Assembly: GCA_036405235.1 (NCBI GenBank)
Contig: DASWYA010000001.1
Span: 1 to 64,000 of the forward strand
Length of the DNA stretch: 64,000 nt
Source of the DNA: JASLCR01 sp036405235
GTDB taxonomy: Bacteria > Patescibacteriota > Saccharimonadia > Saccharimonadales > Saccharimonadaceae
Direction: 5' to 3'
Positions 50,376 through 58,609 of the stretch are shown here, piece by piece. Each line of letters begins with the position of its first letter. Positions within the stretch are counted from its first letter, which is position 1. Below the pieces are notes generated by a model. It did no database searches. It was not told the origin of the DNA and was given only the letters and a program-made list of their open reading frames with translations. A program made the position numbers and the translations under genes.

Positions 50376-50420
50376 CTAGGGTGCTATACTACAAAAAGAA
50401 TAAGTAATAAATAGCAAACA

Positions 50421-51806
50421 ATGTCTGAAAACGAGCCTATCTTATCATCATCCACTAGCAGTGAAGTACTTCAGAGGCTGGAGGTTGAGTTTACTAATCA
50501 TGGTGCGCATACGTTGTCAGCGCAGCCAGAGGTTATTACGCCAGAAATCATGGATCGCCAAATAGCTGCGATGCATGAGCAGACCGAGGCTCTTAGGCCA
50601 CAGAGAGAAGCCGAGGAAGAAGCTCGTAAGTTAGCTGCTGAGCGTTGGCAGCGAACGCAGAAGATTGAAACCTGGCGTAGGCGCATGAAGGGTACTCTTG
50701 CGGCAGTCGTACTCTTTTCGACAGTAAAAAGTGGTGGACTTTTCGATATGGCTGCTGATCCATTTGTTGACGCTGGGGATGTAGTTGCATCTGCTGTAGA
50801 GCCATCAAAAGCTGAAGATTTTTTGTGGGATGAGATGGATGGAATACGTTTTAAAGATCTTCTCCCAAGTGAGCAGGTAGAAGAACGGACAGAAGCGGAA
50901 GAACAAGCTGATCGCAAAAACGATGCAAGAGATAAAGTCATTGAGCTTTTTTCTCTTTTAGATAGAGATTCAACCGTAGTGAAAAACGCTGCAAATAAGT
51001 GGCGATATGATCACCAGGAGCTCTTTGTAGATGAGAATCGTATAGACACAGCTAAGCGTCGTATTGATGAGAGCAATTCAAACCAGGAGGTGATTACCGC
51101 ACTTGAAGATTTTATGAGTTTTTACGATATTAGAGTTGGCTTTGAGGGTGCCGGAGATGATCAGCCTGAGCCTTTTGATTCACACAAAGGTGAAGTAAAG
51201 CAATTAGCACGAGCAATGGTGGGTGTATTTTCGAAACTTCCGAAGGATCTTGTACGTATGTCTGAAGTCGAACAGATTGAAATAGCGAGTGAGCTGTCTG
51301 CGGATAATATTGGCTTTGGTAGTGATCCTGCCGGACTCTATTCCGAGGATTACAATCGCCTGTCGTTTCGTCCGGTGTCAAAATGGTTTAGGCATGCCGC
51401 TAAATTTGACGAGATATTTACGGGTGGCGAGCAATCTTACCAGGGAGCGGTTGCTCATGAGTTTGGCCATGCGCTCGCGGGAAAATTAGAAATTAGTAGC
51501 CCACTTGATGAGGGTGGAACAATTGATGCCGAAGATGGTCTTGGTAAGCCATACCTCACTCAGATTGCTGGGAATGTTATTAAGCGTCCTAAATATGTGT
51601 CAATATATGGTCGTAGTGGTTACGGTGAGTACACCGCAGAGGCGTTTTCTGGCTTATTTTCGGACATATCGAATGACCTTGCGCTTCCTGAAGAGACTCG
51701 ACGATTTGGTTCTGAGGCAAATGCCGGGATGTTGAGGATCCTTGCGGAGCTTGAGGAGCGATATCCGGGAGCGGCGTTGCTGATCGTTGGGAATAAGCTT
51801 CAATAA
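50421..51806 (+). CDS. Large putative membrane-associated zinc metalloprotease
   Basis: 461 aa. Residues 1-90 are acidic and helical, ending in a weak hydrophobic stretch (about 92-112, GTLAAVVLFSTVKSGGLFDM). The C-terminal domain has H346-E347-FGH350 (VAHEFGHALAGKL) and, 57 residues later, E407 in GEYTAEAFSGLFSD, a gluzincin-like arrangement in which E407 would be the third zinc ligand. No named family is recognised. TATACT (50385-50390) is the likely -10 box; there is no clear ribosome site in the 24-nt leader. Confidence 0.62.
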   Translation: MSENEPILSSSTSSEVLQRLEVEFTNHGAHTLSAQPEVITPEIMDRQIAAMHEQTEALRPQREAEEEARKLAAERWQRTQKIETWRRRMKGTLAAVVLFSTVKSGGLFDMAADPFVDAGDVVASAVEPSKAEDFLWDEMDGIRFKDLLPSEQVEERTEAEEQADRKNDARDKVIELFSLLDRDSTVVKNAANKWRYDHQELFVDENRIDTAKRRIDESNSNQEVITALEDFMSFYDIRVGFEGAGDDQPEPFDSHKGEVKQLARAMVGVFSKLPKDLVRMSEVEQIEIASELSADNIGFGSDPAGLYSEDYNRLSFRPVSKWFRHAAKFDEIFTGGEQSYQGAVAHEFGHALAGKLEISSPLDEGGTIDAEDGLGKPYLTQIAGNVIKRPKYVSIYGRSGYGEYTAEAFSGLFSDISNDLALPEETRRFGSEANAGMLRILAELEERYPGAALLIVGNKLQ

Positions 51807-51818
51807 GCTCTGACTTAC

Positions 51819-51847
51819 TTGTGTAAGGTGTTGGTATCTGGTACAAT
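51819..51847 (+). promoter_or_regulatory. Promoter of rpsB-tsf
   Basis: TTGTGT (51819-51824), 17-nt spacer, TACAAT (51842-51847). A second TACAAT lies at 51859-51864. Confidence 0.65.
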
Positions 51848-51876
51848 ACGGAACGTATTACAATTTAATGAAGCAA

Positions 51877-51910
51877 CGCGTGCAGATATCCTAAATACTT
51901 AGGGCACGCG
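51877..51910 (+). promoter_or_regulatory. Leader hairpin upstream of rpsB
   Basis: CGCGTGC (51877-51883) pairs with GCACGCG (51904-51910); inside, CCTAA (51890-51894) pairs with TTAGG (51899-51903) around loop ATAC. It ends shortly before the GGGAGAAGG ribosome site and may be an autoregulatory S2-binding leader. Confidence 0.6.
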
Positions 51911-51928
51911 CGAAGGGAGAAGGATATC

Positions 51929-52648
51929 ATGGCTGTGAAAGCAGATATCAAGGCTCTATATGAAGCCGGTGTTCATTTTGGACACAAAACAAGTCGTTGG
52001 CACCCTAAAATGGCGCCATACATTCACTCAAAGCGGCAAGAAGCGCATATTATCAACCTCGAAAAGACTGTTGAAGGTCTCGACGAAGCTCTACCATTCC
52101 TTACGAAAGTAGCTGGTCAGGGCAAAAAAGTACTCTTCGTTGGTACAAAAAAGCAGTTGAAAGACATCGTAAAGACGGCTGCTGATAGTATTGATCAGCC
52201 ATACGTGGTTGAGCGTTGGATTGGTGGTATGCTGACAAACGTTGGTACGATGACGCAGCAAATCAAGAAGCTCCACGATCTTGAGCGTCGTATGGCTGCT
52301 GGTGATCTTGAGAAGCGCTACAACAAGCTTGAAGTACAGCGTTTCCAAGAGGAAATTGATCTTTTGAACCTAAAATACGGTGGCATCAAAGACTTGCAGG
52401 GACAGCCGGGCGCTGTAGTTGTACTCGATGTGATTGCAGATAAAAACGCAGTCAGCGAGGCAAAACGATTAGGCGTTCCTGTAGTAGGTGTAGTTGATAC
52501 GAATGCTGACCCAACTGTGGTTGACTTTGTTATCCCTGGTAATGACGATGCGATCAAGGGATCGCAACTACTACTCGACTACTTCGTAGCAGCAGTAAAA
52601 GAAGGTGCGGGTAGTGCGAAGAAAGCAGAAGGGGAGGCAAAGAAATAA
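51929..52648 (+). CDS. rpsB: 30S ribosomal protein S2
   Basis: 239 aa. Start MAVKADIKALYEAGVHFGHKTSRWHPKM and the blocks YVVERWIGGMLTN, VVVLDVIADKNAVSEAKRLGVPVVGVVDTNADP are standard S2. The Lys/Ala-rich tail is typical. GGGAGAAGG precedes the ATG. The stop overlaps the tsf start (TAATG), the near-universal rpsB-tsf operon. Its leader carries a strong hairpin. Confidence 0.96.
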   Translation: MAVKADIKALYEAGVHFGHKTSRWHPKMAPYIHSKRQEAHIINLEKTVEGLDEALPFLTKVAGQGKKVLFVGTKKQLKDIVKTAADSIDQPYVVERWIGGMLTNVGTMTQQIKKLHDLERRMAAGDLEKRYNKLEVQRFQEEIDLLNLKYGGIKDLQGQPGAVVVLDVIADKNAVSEAKRLGVPVVGVVDTNADPTVVDFVIPGNDDAIKGSQLLLDYFVAAVKEGAGSAKKAEGEAKK

Positions 52649-53244
52649 TGGCAGTTAGTATCGAAGAGATTAAGAAACTAAAAGAACTGACTGGTCTTGG
52701 TCTGACAGACGCAAAGAAGGCATTAGTAGAAGCAGAAGGTGATTTTGATAAAGCACTTGAAGCTCTCCGTAAAAAAGGTCTTACAAAGGCTGAGAAAAAG
52801 GGTGATCGTGAAACTCGTGAAGGTTTGATCGAGAGCTATGTGCACTCAGATCGAATCGGCGTCGTAGTCGAAGTGAACTGTGAGACTGACTTTGTAGCTC
52901 GCTTGCCAGAATTCAAAGAATTTGCACATCAGATGGCGATGCAGATTGCTGCGATGAACCCGAAGTATCCTACTATGGAGGATGTTCCAGCTGAAGATAT
53001 GGAAGCGAAGAAGCAAGAATTGCTCGCAAGTGATGCACTCAAGAGCAAGCCGGCTGAAATGGCTGAGAAGATCGTAGAAGGTCAGCTCAAGAAGCATTTC
53101 GCAGAGCAAGTTCTTGCCGAGCAACCGTTTGTACTTGATGACTCTATGACTGTAGATCAGCGCATCAAAGAGCAAATCGCAAAGAACGGTGAGAACATTC
53201 GTGTTTCTCAGTTCAAGCGCATTGAGCTCGGTGTAACAGAATAG
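52648..53244 (+). CDS. tsf: Elongation factor Ts, short form
   Basis: 198 aa, versus about 280 in E. coli; one of the two core subdomains is reduced, as in many Gram-positive and organellar forms. TS-N/UBA domain KELTGLGLTDAKKALVEAEGDFDKALEALRKKG and the EF-Tu contact NCETDFVAR are intact. Recharges EF-Tu with GTP. Ends at a perfect 14-bp terminator. Confidence 0.95.
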   Translation: MAVSIEEIKKLKELTGLGLTDAKKALVEAEGDFDKALEALRKKGLTKAEKKGDRETREGLIESYVHSDRIGVVVEVNCETDFVARLPEFKEFAHQMAMQIAAMNPKYPTMEDVPAEDMEAKKQELLASDALKSKPAEMAEKIVEGQLKKHFAEQVLAEQPFVLDDSMTVDQRIKEQIAKNGENIRVSQFKRIELGVTE

Positions 53245-53260
53245 AAATTCCTATACTTAC

Positions 53261-53293
53261 ATAAATAAGACTCCTTACAGGAGTCTTATTTAT
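53261..53293. terminator. Bidirectional terminator between tsf and the convergent operon
   Basis: ATAAATAAGACTCC (53261-53274), loop TTACA, perfect complement (53280-53293). It touches the stop codon of the minus-strand 215-aa gene. Confidence 0.85.
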
Positions 53294-53940
53294 TATTCTT
53301 TGCAAGTAGATTCAGATGTGATGCTGATGAGAGTTGGTGCGTCTGCTTGTGGTGAGTCGGACTCGATAGAGATGGCTTTTGGCTCGTTAGAAGCTATCGC
53401 TGTTTCTGACACTCCTGCTTTCACGAGTTCTTGTTTGAGTAGTGTGATTCGATCTTTTGCAGGCTGTGCGGGCTGCAGGTCTATGTAGTCGCTATCTATA
53501 GTGATTTTCATAGAAATCTCTTCGCTATGTTTTTGGTAAAACGCGCCAATTTTTTCTAAAAATTCATGTGTTTTTGAAGCAGAGTCGTCGTCAAGGGACG
53601 CACTACCTGGAGCAAATGCTACTGACTCAGCGTAGAAGATCTCACGCGAGGAAATTGGTTCATCTGTTTTTACACCTGTGAACTCAGCATAATCGGAGTT
53701 GTTTAGGCATCTCATAGCCGTAGACTTACCGGCTAGTTGATAGAGGACGAATGCACCTGCTCCAAGTATCACGATACTAACTACGATAATTATGATAATC
53801 TTCCATGATTTGGACGCGGATTTCTCTGGAGGCTTATATGTAGACGGCGGGGACTCGATGCCATTGAACCAAGCTTCTGTAGATGAGTTGGTGGATTGCT
53901 CTGAGGTTGTTGGAGTTTGGTGGTCGTTGTTTGGATTCAT
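53293..53940 (-). CDS. Single-pass membrane protein with OmpA-like extracytoplasmic region
   Basis: 215 aa. A polar 45-residue N-terminus, one membrane segment (about 47-69, IIIIIVVSIVILGAGAFVLYQLAG), then an extracytoplasmic domain whose pattern (ESVAFAPGSASLDDDSASKTHEFLEKI...ITIDSDYIDLQPAQPAKDRITLLKQELVKAGV) resembles an OmpA-type fold, though the peptidoglycan-binding residues were not identified. The ATG lies 5 nt after the stop of the phosphatase fusion gene, so the two are one operon and probably one surface system. Confidence 0.55.
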   Translation of the reverse strand: MNPNNDHQTPTTSEQSTNSSTEAWFNGIESPPSTYKPPEKSASKSWKIIIIIVVSIVILGAGAFVLYQLAGKSTAMRCLNNSDYAEFTGVKTDEPISSREIFYAESVAFAPGSASLDDDSASKTHEFLEKIGAFYQKHSEEISMKITIDSDYIDLQPAQPAKDRITLLKQELVKAGVSETAIASNEPKAISIESDSPQADAPTLISITSESTCKE

Positions 53941-53945
53941 AGTGG

Positions 53946-55064
53946 CTATGCCTTAAACTTCTGGCGTATTTTTTTGATAACAGCATCTGACAGCCCAAGT
54001 CCTCGATCGCTTCTTAGATAGTTGCCTATCTTACCGCCGTAGTTTTTCTTGGCGAGAGAAAGACCTGAATTTATCCAGTTTGGATCGTGAGTTGGGAAGG
54101 CCTCGGTGCTTTTCGCATACTCTTTCTTTATCTGTGCGTCGCTGGCACCGGCTATAAACATGATCATGGCGACTGTCCAGCCAGTTCTGTCTTTTCCAGA
54201 GAAGCAGTGGACAAGCACAGGTCCTTGACTGTTGGCTGCTGTGCGGAGCGCCTGTGCTATTGATTTTCGGATTGCAGGATCTGTCACTGCTGGGCTGGTA
54301 TCATGGAAGCCTTGGGTTGGTATGCGAATATTTCGTATATTACCAATTGGCTTATCTGCAGGCTCGCCACTCTTTTGTAGGTCGATGATTGTTGCGTCTG
54401 CTCCAAGTAATTTGCTGAGCTTCTGAGCCTTCTTTGGGCCAATACTTGAAAGCCGAGTCGAGCGATATAGAACGCCCGATTTCAATACACTACCACCAGT
54501 TGTAGTTGAGGCGTCTCTAAAATTCTTTATGCTGATGTCAGCAACTGTAACGTTTCCAGTGCTGCCATCGCTTTCGTTTGCACCGTCACCATTTACGCCA
54601 TCACCGCCAGCGTCCTCGCATGTGCAATCTCCGCTATTGCCTGGTGTTGATACTCTTGGTGCAGGAATAGCTGTTGGATTTGTAAGATTGTTGATAAACC
54701 CGCCAGGGATGAGGTACTGCAAGAACGAATACATTAGAGCAAAGCAGATGAGGCCGAGTATGGTGTTGAAGATTGTAGTTTTTGCTTTGGTAATTTGTCC
54801 GGAATTATTCTGCGCAGACGTGTAGAGGATTGCGCCATATACAAGACCGCCAACTGCAACGAGGCCAATGCCTGCCGCTAAGATATTAACAACAAGCAAC
54901 ATAATCTCCCAGATTGGGTTACTGCCACCGCATGAGATGATATTGGTCTCAGTACCACAGGATGCGGCGAATGCTTCAGGTGCAAGTACTGCTGCGGTAA
55001 GTGTGACTGCTCCAAAAAAGGCGACAATGCGCTGAGTGCTTAATGTTTTAACCTTGCGAAGCAT
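53946..55064 (-). CDS. VirB2/TrbC-like membrane domain fused to a tyrosine phosphatase domain
   Basis: 372 aa. Signal peptide ending AFA-A (about residue 33), a short Cys-containing loop, two membrane segments (about 52-80 and 97-117) joined by a basic loop in the VirB2/TrbC pilin layout, and an Asp/Gly-rich linker (about 140-175) with CTCED. Residues about 175-372 form a Tyr3-type/MptpB-like phosphatase: FRDAST..., SGVLYRSTRLSSIG, IIDLQKSGE, and the P-loop C287-FSGKD-R293 (HCFSGKDRTG). With the N-terminus outside and the basic loop inside, the C-terminal phosphatase would lie outside the cell. Its substrate is unknown. TACAGT on the minus strand lies 10 nt before the ATG. Confidence 0.75.
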   Translation of the reverse strand: MLRKVKTLSTQRIVAFFGAVTLTAAVLAPEAFAASCGTETNIISCGGSNPIWEIMLLVVNILAAGIGLVAVGGLVYGAILYTSAQNNSGQITKAKTTIFNTILGLICFALMYSFLQYLIPGGFINNLTNPTAIPAPRVSTPGNSGDCTCEDAGGDGVNGDGANESDGSTGNVTVADISIKNFRDASTTTGGSVLKSGVLYRSTRLSSIGPKKAQKLSKLLGADATIIDLQKSGEPADKPIGNIRNIRIPTQGFHDTSPAVTDPAIRKSIAQALRTAANSQGPVLVHCFSGKDRTGWTVAMIMFIAGASDAQIKKEYAKSTEAFPTHDPNWINSGLSLAKKNYGGKIGNYLRSDRGLGLSDAVIKKIRQKFKA

Positions 55065-55108
55065 AACTACTATTACTGTAGCATTTTTTATTTCTTTGAC
55101 AATGAATC

Positions 55109-56182
55109 TTAGTCTAGTTTGATGACGTGATACGAGCTGTAGTCTGATTGATTACGTAGATCTGTAGCTGTGATAATGGTCTGATGCGTGCCAAGCGTGT
55201 TGATAAGTTTCTTTTCCCGGGTCGTGTCGAGTTCAGAGAACACATCGTCCATAAGTACAAGTGGTGGCTTGCCAGTGATTTCTTCCTGAAGTTCCAGCTC
55301 TAAGAGCTTGTAGGCGAGCATGATGGTGCGCATCTCGCCTCTAGAGGCTGTCTCGGTTGCAGGGTGGCCGTCGAGTGAGATCAAAATATCGTCGCGGTGT
55401 GGCCCTGTGCTGGTGAAACCGCGCAGTGCATCAGCTTGATGGGACGCTTCAAGGTGATGGAGTAAGGACTGGCGGCAGGCCTCTATGCTTTCAAATTCTA
55501 CACTGTAAGCTGCTTTTATAGTGTGCGAGGCCTCGGCTAACTCTGAATAGATTGAGCTAATTCTCTGATTGCTCTTCGTGATAAAATTTGCCCGAGCTTT
55601 TATGATAGTTGCTGCGAGTTCCACGAATTTTATATCCCAGGCAAACATATGAGACTCCCATGCACTGTGATTCATAGATTCGTACTGCTTGAGGAGTTCG
55701 TTACGCTGGGCGAGTGTACGAGTGAAGCGATTCAATACTGTCTGGTATGTCGGTGAAAGTCGCGCGATAATGCCGTCGAAAAAATCGCGCCGGCGTGTAG
55801 GGGAGCTGGAGAGTGCGCGGAGCTCTTCTGGGTCAAAAAGTACTACTGGCTGGCGATGGGTACTGCTGAGCCTTGAGGTGGTTTTATCCTGAACCTGGAA
55901 CTGCTTAGTTATCTTGCCATCGTCAGTGTGACTTAATTTGCCACGACGTATTTGTCCATCAGAGAATTCAGCTTTTATTTCACTCGATTGTTTGCCGTGA
56001 GCTATCATCTCGCGATCACGACCACGGAAACTTGTACCCTGGTGAGTGAAGTAGATTGCTTCAAGCAGGCTCGTCTTGCCGCTTCCGTTTTTTCCGATAA
56101 TAAGTGTTGCCCCAGGGTCGAGCGTAATAGAGAACAGCTCGTGTGTGCGGAGGTTCTGGACGGTGAGTGAAGTGAGGGACAT
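55109..56182 (-). CDS. recF: DNA repair protein RecF
   Basis: 357 aa, normal size. SMC-like ATPase loading RecA at gaps. Walker A GKNGSGKTSLLEAIYF, the RecF-specific QPVVLFDPEELRALSSSPTRRRDFFD, signature GPHRDDILISL...SRGEMRTIMLAYKL and Walker B LVLMDDVFSELD. TATAAT on the minus strand ends 9 nt before the ATG with AAGGA in between. It is away from dnaA/dnaN here, so the classical dnaA-dnaN-recF order is not kept. Confidence 0.93.
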   Translation of the reverse strand: MSLTSLTVQNLRTHELFSITLDPGATLIIGKNGSGKTSLLEAIYFTHQGTSFRGRDREMIAHGKQSSEIKAEFSDGQIRRGKLSHTDDGKITKQFQVQDKTTSRLSSTHRQPVVLFDPEELRALSSSPTRRRDFFDGIIARLSPTYQTVLNRFTRTLAQRNELLKQYESMNHSAWESHMFAWDIKFVELAATIIKARANFITKSNQRISSIYSELAEASHTIKAAYSVEFESIEACRQSLLHHLEASHQADALRGFTSTGPHRDDILISLDGHPATETASRGEMRTIMLAYKLLELELQEEITGKPPLVLMDDVFSELDTTREKKLINTLGTHQTIITATDLRNQSDYSSYHVIKLD

Positions 56183-56283
56183 TTCCTTCTTATTATAACC
56201 TGGGGCTGCAAATCATCGGTAATGACGATTTGCCGGGTGAGGTAGTATATAATCAATAGAGAAGAAAGCGAGGATTATTTGAA

Positions 56284-56838
56284 GTGTTCGACACCAAATC
56301 ATATGAAGTAAAAATGGACGGAGCATTGGAGCACTTTACGGAGGAGCTCAAGAAAGTGCGCACCGGACGTGCACATCCAGATATGCTCTCAAGTGTTACC
56401 GTAGATGCGTATGGCCAGAAAATGCCGCTTAATCAAGTAGCGAACGTCACTGCCCCAGAGCCACAACAGCTACTCGTGACTCCGTTTGATCCAGGTAATA
56501 TTGCTGCAATTTCAGCTAGTATTCGTGACAATCAAAGCTTAGGACTCAATCCAAGCGACGATGGTCGTGTAGTGCGTGTACCAATTCCACCACTGACTGA
56601 GGAGCGTCGCCGCGAGATGGTGAAGCAACTGGGCGAAAAGATTGAAGAATGTAGAATTGCTCTTAGAAATGTTCGCCAAGACGCGCTCAAGGATGCTAAG
56701 CGAAAGAAAGATGCTAAAGAACTTTCTGAAGATGATGTAAAGGCAGTTGAAAAAGAGTTTGACAAGCTAATGGGTGAGTACCAGGCTAAAATTGATGAGC
56801 AGTTTAAGGCTAAAGAACAAGAGGTAATGACTGTCTAA
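56284..56838 (+). CDS. frr: Ribosome recycling factor
   Basis: 184 aa, GTG start at 56284 (MFDTKSYEVKMDGALEHF). Separates ribosomal subunits with EF-G after termination. RTGRAHPDMLSSVTVDAYGQKMPLNQVANVTAPEPQQLLVTPFD, GLNPSDDGRVVRVPIPPLTEERRREMVK and the helical bundle are standard. The stop overlaps the next ATG by one base (TAATG), forming the frr-isoprenyl synthase-uppS run. Confidence 0.95.
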   Translation: MFDTKSYEVKMDGALEHFTEELKKVRTGRAHPDMLSSVTVDAYGQKMPLNQVANVTAPEPQQLLVTPFDPGNIAAISASIRDNQSLGLNPSDDGRVVRVPIPPLTEERRREMVKQLGEKIEECRIALRNVRQDALKDAKRKKDAKELSEDDVKAVEKEFDKLMGEYQAKIDEQFKAKEQEVMTV

Positions 56839-57908
56839 TGTCAGTCTCGCCACTTGAATCACTCAGGTCATATAGACAGCCTCTTGAGCAATCTGTTGAG
56901 TCAGTATTAAACGATTTTTTGAGTGAGCTTCCGGACTATTCTGAGGATGTAAGGTGGGCCTTCGACACACTAAAGGAATATTCGCTTCGACCAAGTAAGC
57001 GTGTTCGTGGAACACTGGCGGCTGCGCTGTATGATGAGGTTACTGGTCAGGAAAAGAGCCTGACGGGTTTACGTCTTGGTGCGGCCATTGAATTTGTGCA
57101 AAACCACCTGCTGATTGTAGACGATGTCATGGATCGTTCGCTAACACGGCGTGGTCGACCCACTGTCCACGAAGTGTATAAAGCAGATTTCAACTACGAG
57201 GACGAGCACCAAAGCAACATGATGGCAATTTTAGTTGGGATGCTCGCGCAGTATGTAACTAATCACGCCTTAACCACACTCGATGCAGACGCGGAGAGCA
57301 GACTGAGAGTTCTTTCGGTACTTCAGCGGCACATTGCCATCACAGACATGGGGCAGGTTGATGACCTCTCACGAAGTATCACTAGGCCGCCTGTGAGCGA
57401 AGAAGACTTACTTCGTAAGTATAGGCAGAAGAGTAGCTACTATTCTTTTGTTGATCCGATAGAAACGGCACTGCTACTCGCTGGTAAAGACGAGGTAATA
57501 GCTCAGCGTGATGCGGAAGCGTTTGGGATTCCAGCTGGTGTTACTTTTCAGCTTCGCGATGATTATTTAGGGATTTTTGGTGATACGTCAGCAACGGGCA
57601 AACCGAACCTCGACGATATTCAAGAAGGTAAATATACTCTCATGATACATTTTGCGCTGGAAAAAGCGGATGCAGATCAAAAGAGCAAAATTCATAAAAT
57701 CCTGGGTAACGCAGAGTCAAACGAAGCGGATCTCGAGGTGATACAGAAGATCTTGAATGAGACGGGAGCGTCGAAGAGGGCTATGGCGGAGGCGGCAAGA
57801 TACGCAGCTGAAGCGAAAGCGAGTCTTGAGCGTGTATCAAGCTGGAGTCCAGAATTCTCTAGGAGACTTGAGGCGCTTGTGGATTTTAGCATGGAGCGTA
57901 CAGCATGA
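56838..57908 (+). CDS. Polyprenyl (isoprenyl) diphosphate synthase
   Basis: 356 aa. Trans-prenyltransferase of the FPP/GGPP/polyprenyl family. First aspartate-rich motif LLIVDDVMDRSLTRRGRPTVHE and second FQLRDDYLGIFGDTSATGKPNLDDIQEGKYT are complete. The second motif reads DDYLG in place of DDILD, and the insert GDTSATGKP is intact. Chain length cannot be told by eye. It overlaps uppS by 4 nt (ATGA) and would supply its allylic substrate for undecaprenyl phosphate. Confidence 0.9.
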   Translation: MSVSPLESLRSYRQPLEQSVESVLNDFLSELPDYSEDVRWAFDTLKEYSLRPSKRVRGTLAAALYDEVTGQEKSLTGLRLGAAIEFVQNHLLIVDDVMDRSLTRRGRPTVHEVYKADFNYEDEHQSNMMAILVGMLAQYVTNHALTTLDADAESRLRVLSVLQRHIAITDMGQVDDLSRSITRPPVSEEDLLRKYRQKSSYYSFVDPIETALLLAGKDEVIAQRDAEAFGIPAGVTFQLRDDYLGIFGDTSATGKPNLDDIQEGKYTLMIHFALEKADADQKSKIHKILGNAESNEADLEVIQKILNETGASKRAMAEAARYAAEAKASLERVSSWSPEFSRRLEALVDFSMERTA

Positions 57909-58591
57909 GTGACGTGCCCGCCCATATTGGCTTTATACTTGATGGTAACCGTCGTTGGGCGAAAGCATACGGTCTGCCTGCTTATGAAGGTCATCTTGCA
58001 GGCTATAGGGCCTTGCAGGAAGTTGTAAGTACTGCATTTGATGAGGGAGTTACTTATGTGTCGGCGTATTCTTTCAGTACTGAAAATTGGAAGAGAAGTC
58101 AGGATGAAGTGTCAAAGCTGATGAAGCTCGCAATGAAATTATTTACTGCCGATTTGAAACTGTTTCAGGATAATAACATCCGTATTAAGGTGCTTGGATC
58201 CCGCGCACATATTGACGAAAAACTGCTCACGGCAATCGATGAAGCTGAGCAAAAGACGGCTGGAAACACCAGAGGTACATTTGCGTTATGTTTCAATTAT
58301 GGTGGGCATGATGAAATAGTGAGTGCGGTGCAAGACATTGTGCGACTAGGTATACCGGCGGAAAAGATCAATGAAAATACCATCGCTGAACATCTCTTTG
58401 CGCCTGAGGTGCCGCCCTGCGACATTATTGTTAGGACAAGCGGTGAGAAGCGGTTGTCGAACTACATGTTGTGGCGCTCTGCATATAGTGAATTGGTATT
58501 TCTCGATAAAAATTGGCCGGACATGACAAAAACCGATGTGATAGATATACTTGAGACATATAAGCAGCGTCAAAGACGTTTTGGAAGATAA
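57905..58591 (+). CDS. uppS: Undecaprenyl (cis-prenyl) diphosphate synthase
   Basis: 228 aa. Makes the lipid carrier for wall glycans. Catalytic Asp in the start block HIGFILDGNRRWAKAYGLPAYEGHLAGYRAL, YSFSTENWKR and the C-terminal DIIVRTSGEKRLSNYMLWRSAYSELVF are all conserved. Slightly short beside the 250 aa of E. coli. Its start overlaps the polyprenyl synthase stop. Confidence 0.95.
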   Translation: MSDVPAHIGFILDGNRRWAKAYGLPAYEGHLAGYRALQEVVSTAFDEGVTYVSAYSFSTENWKRSQDEVSKLMKLAMKLFTADLKLFQDNNIRIKVLGSRAHIDEKLLTAIDEAEQKTAGNTRGTFALCFNYGGHDEIVSAVQDIVRLGIPAEKINENTIAEHLFAPEVPPCDIIVRTSGEKRLSNYMLWRSAYSELVFLDKNWPDMTKTDVIDILETYKQRQRRFGR

Positions 58592-58609
58592 AAGAGGGGA
58601 TTACACCAG

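Noticed and set aside
51868..51895. Mini-frame MKQRVQIS ending in the rpsB leader hairpin
   Set aside because: No clear ribosome site and no codon repeat that would give it a sensing role; kept only as a curiosity beside the hairpin.
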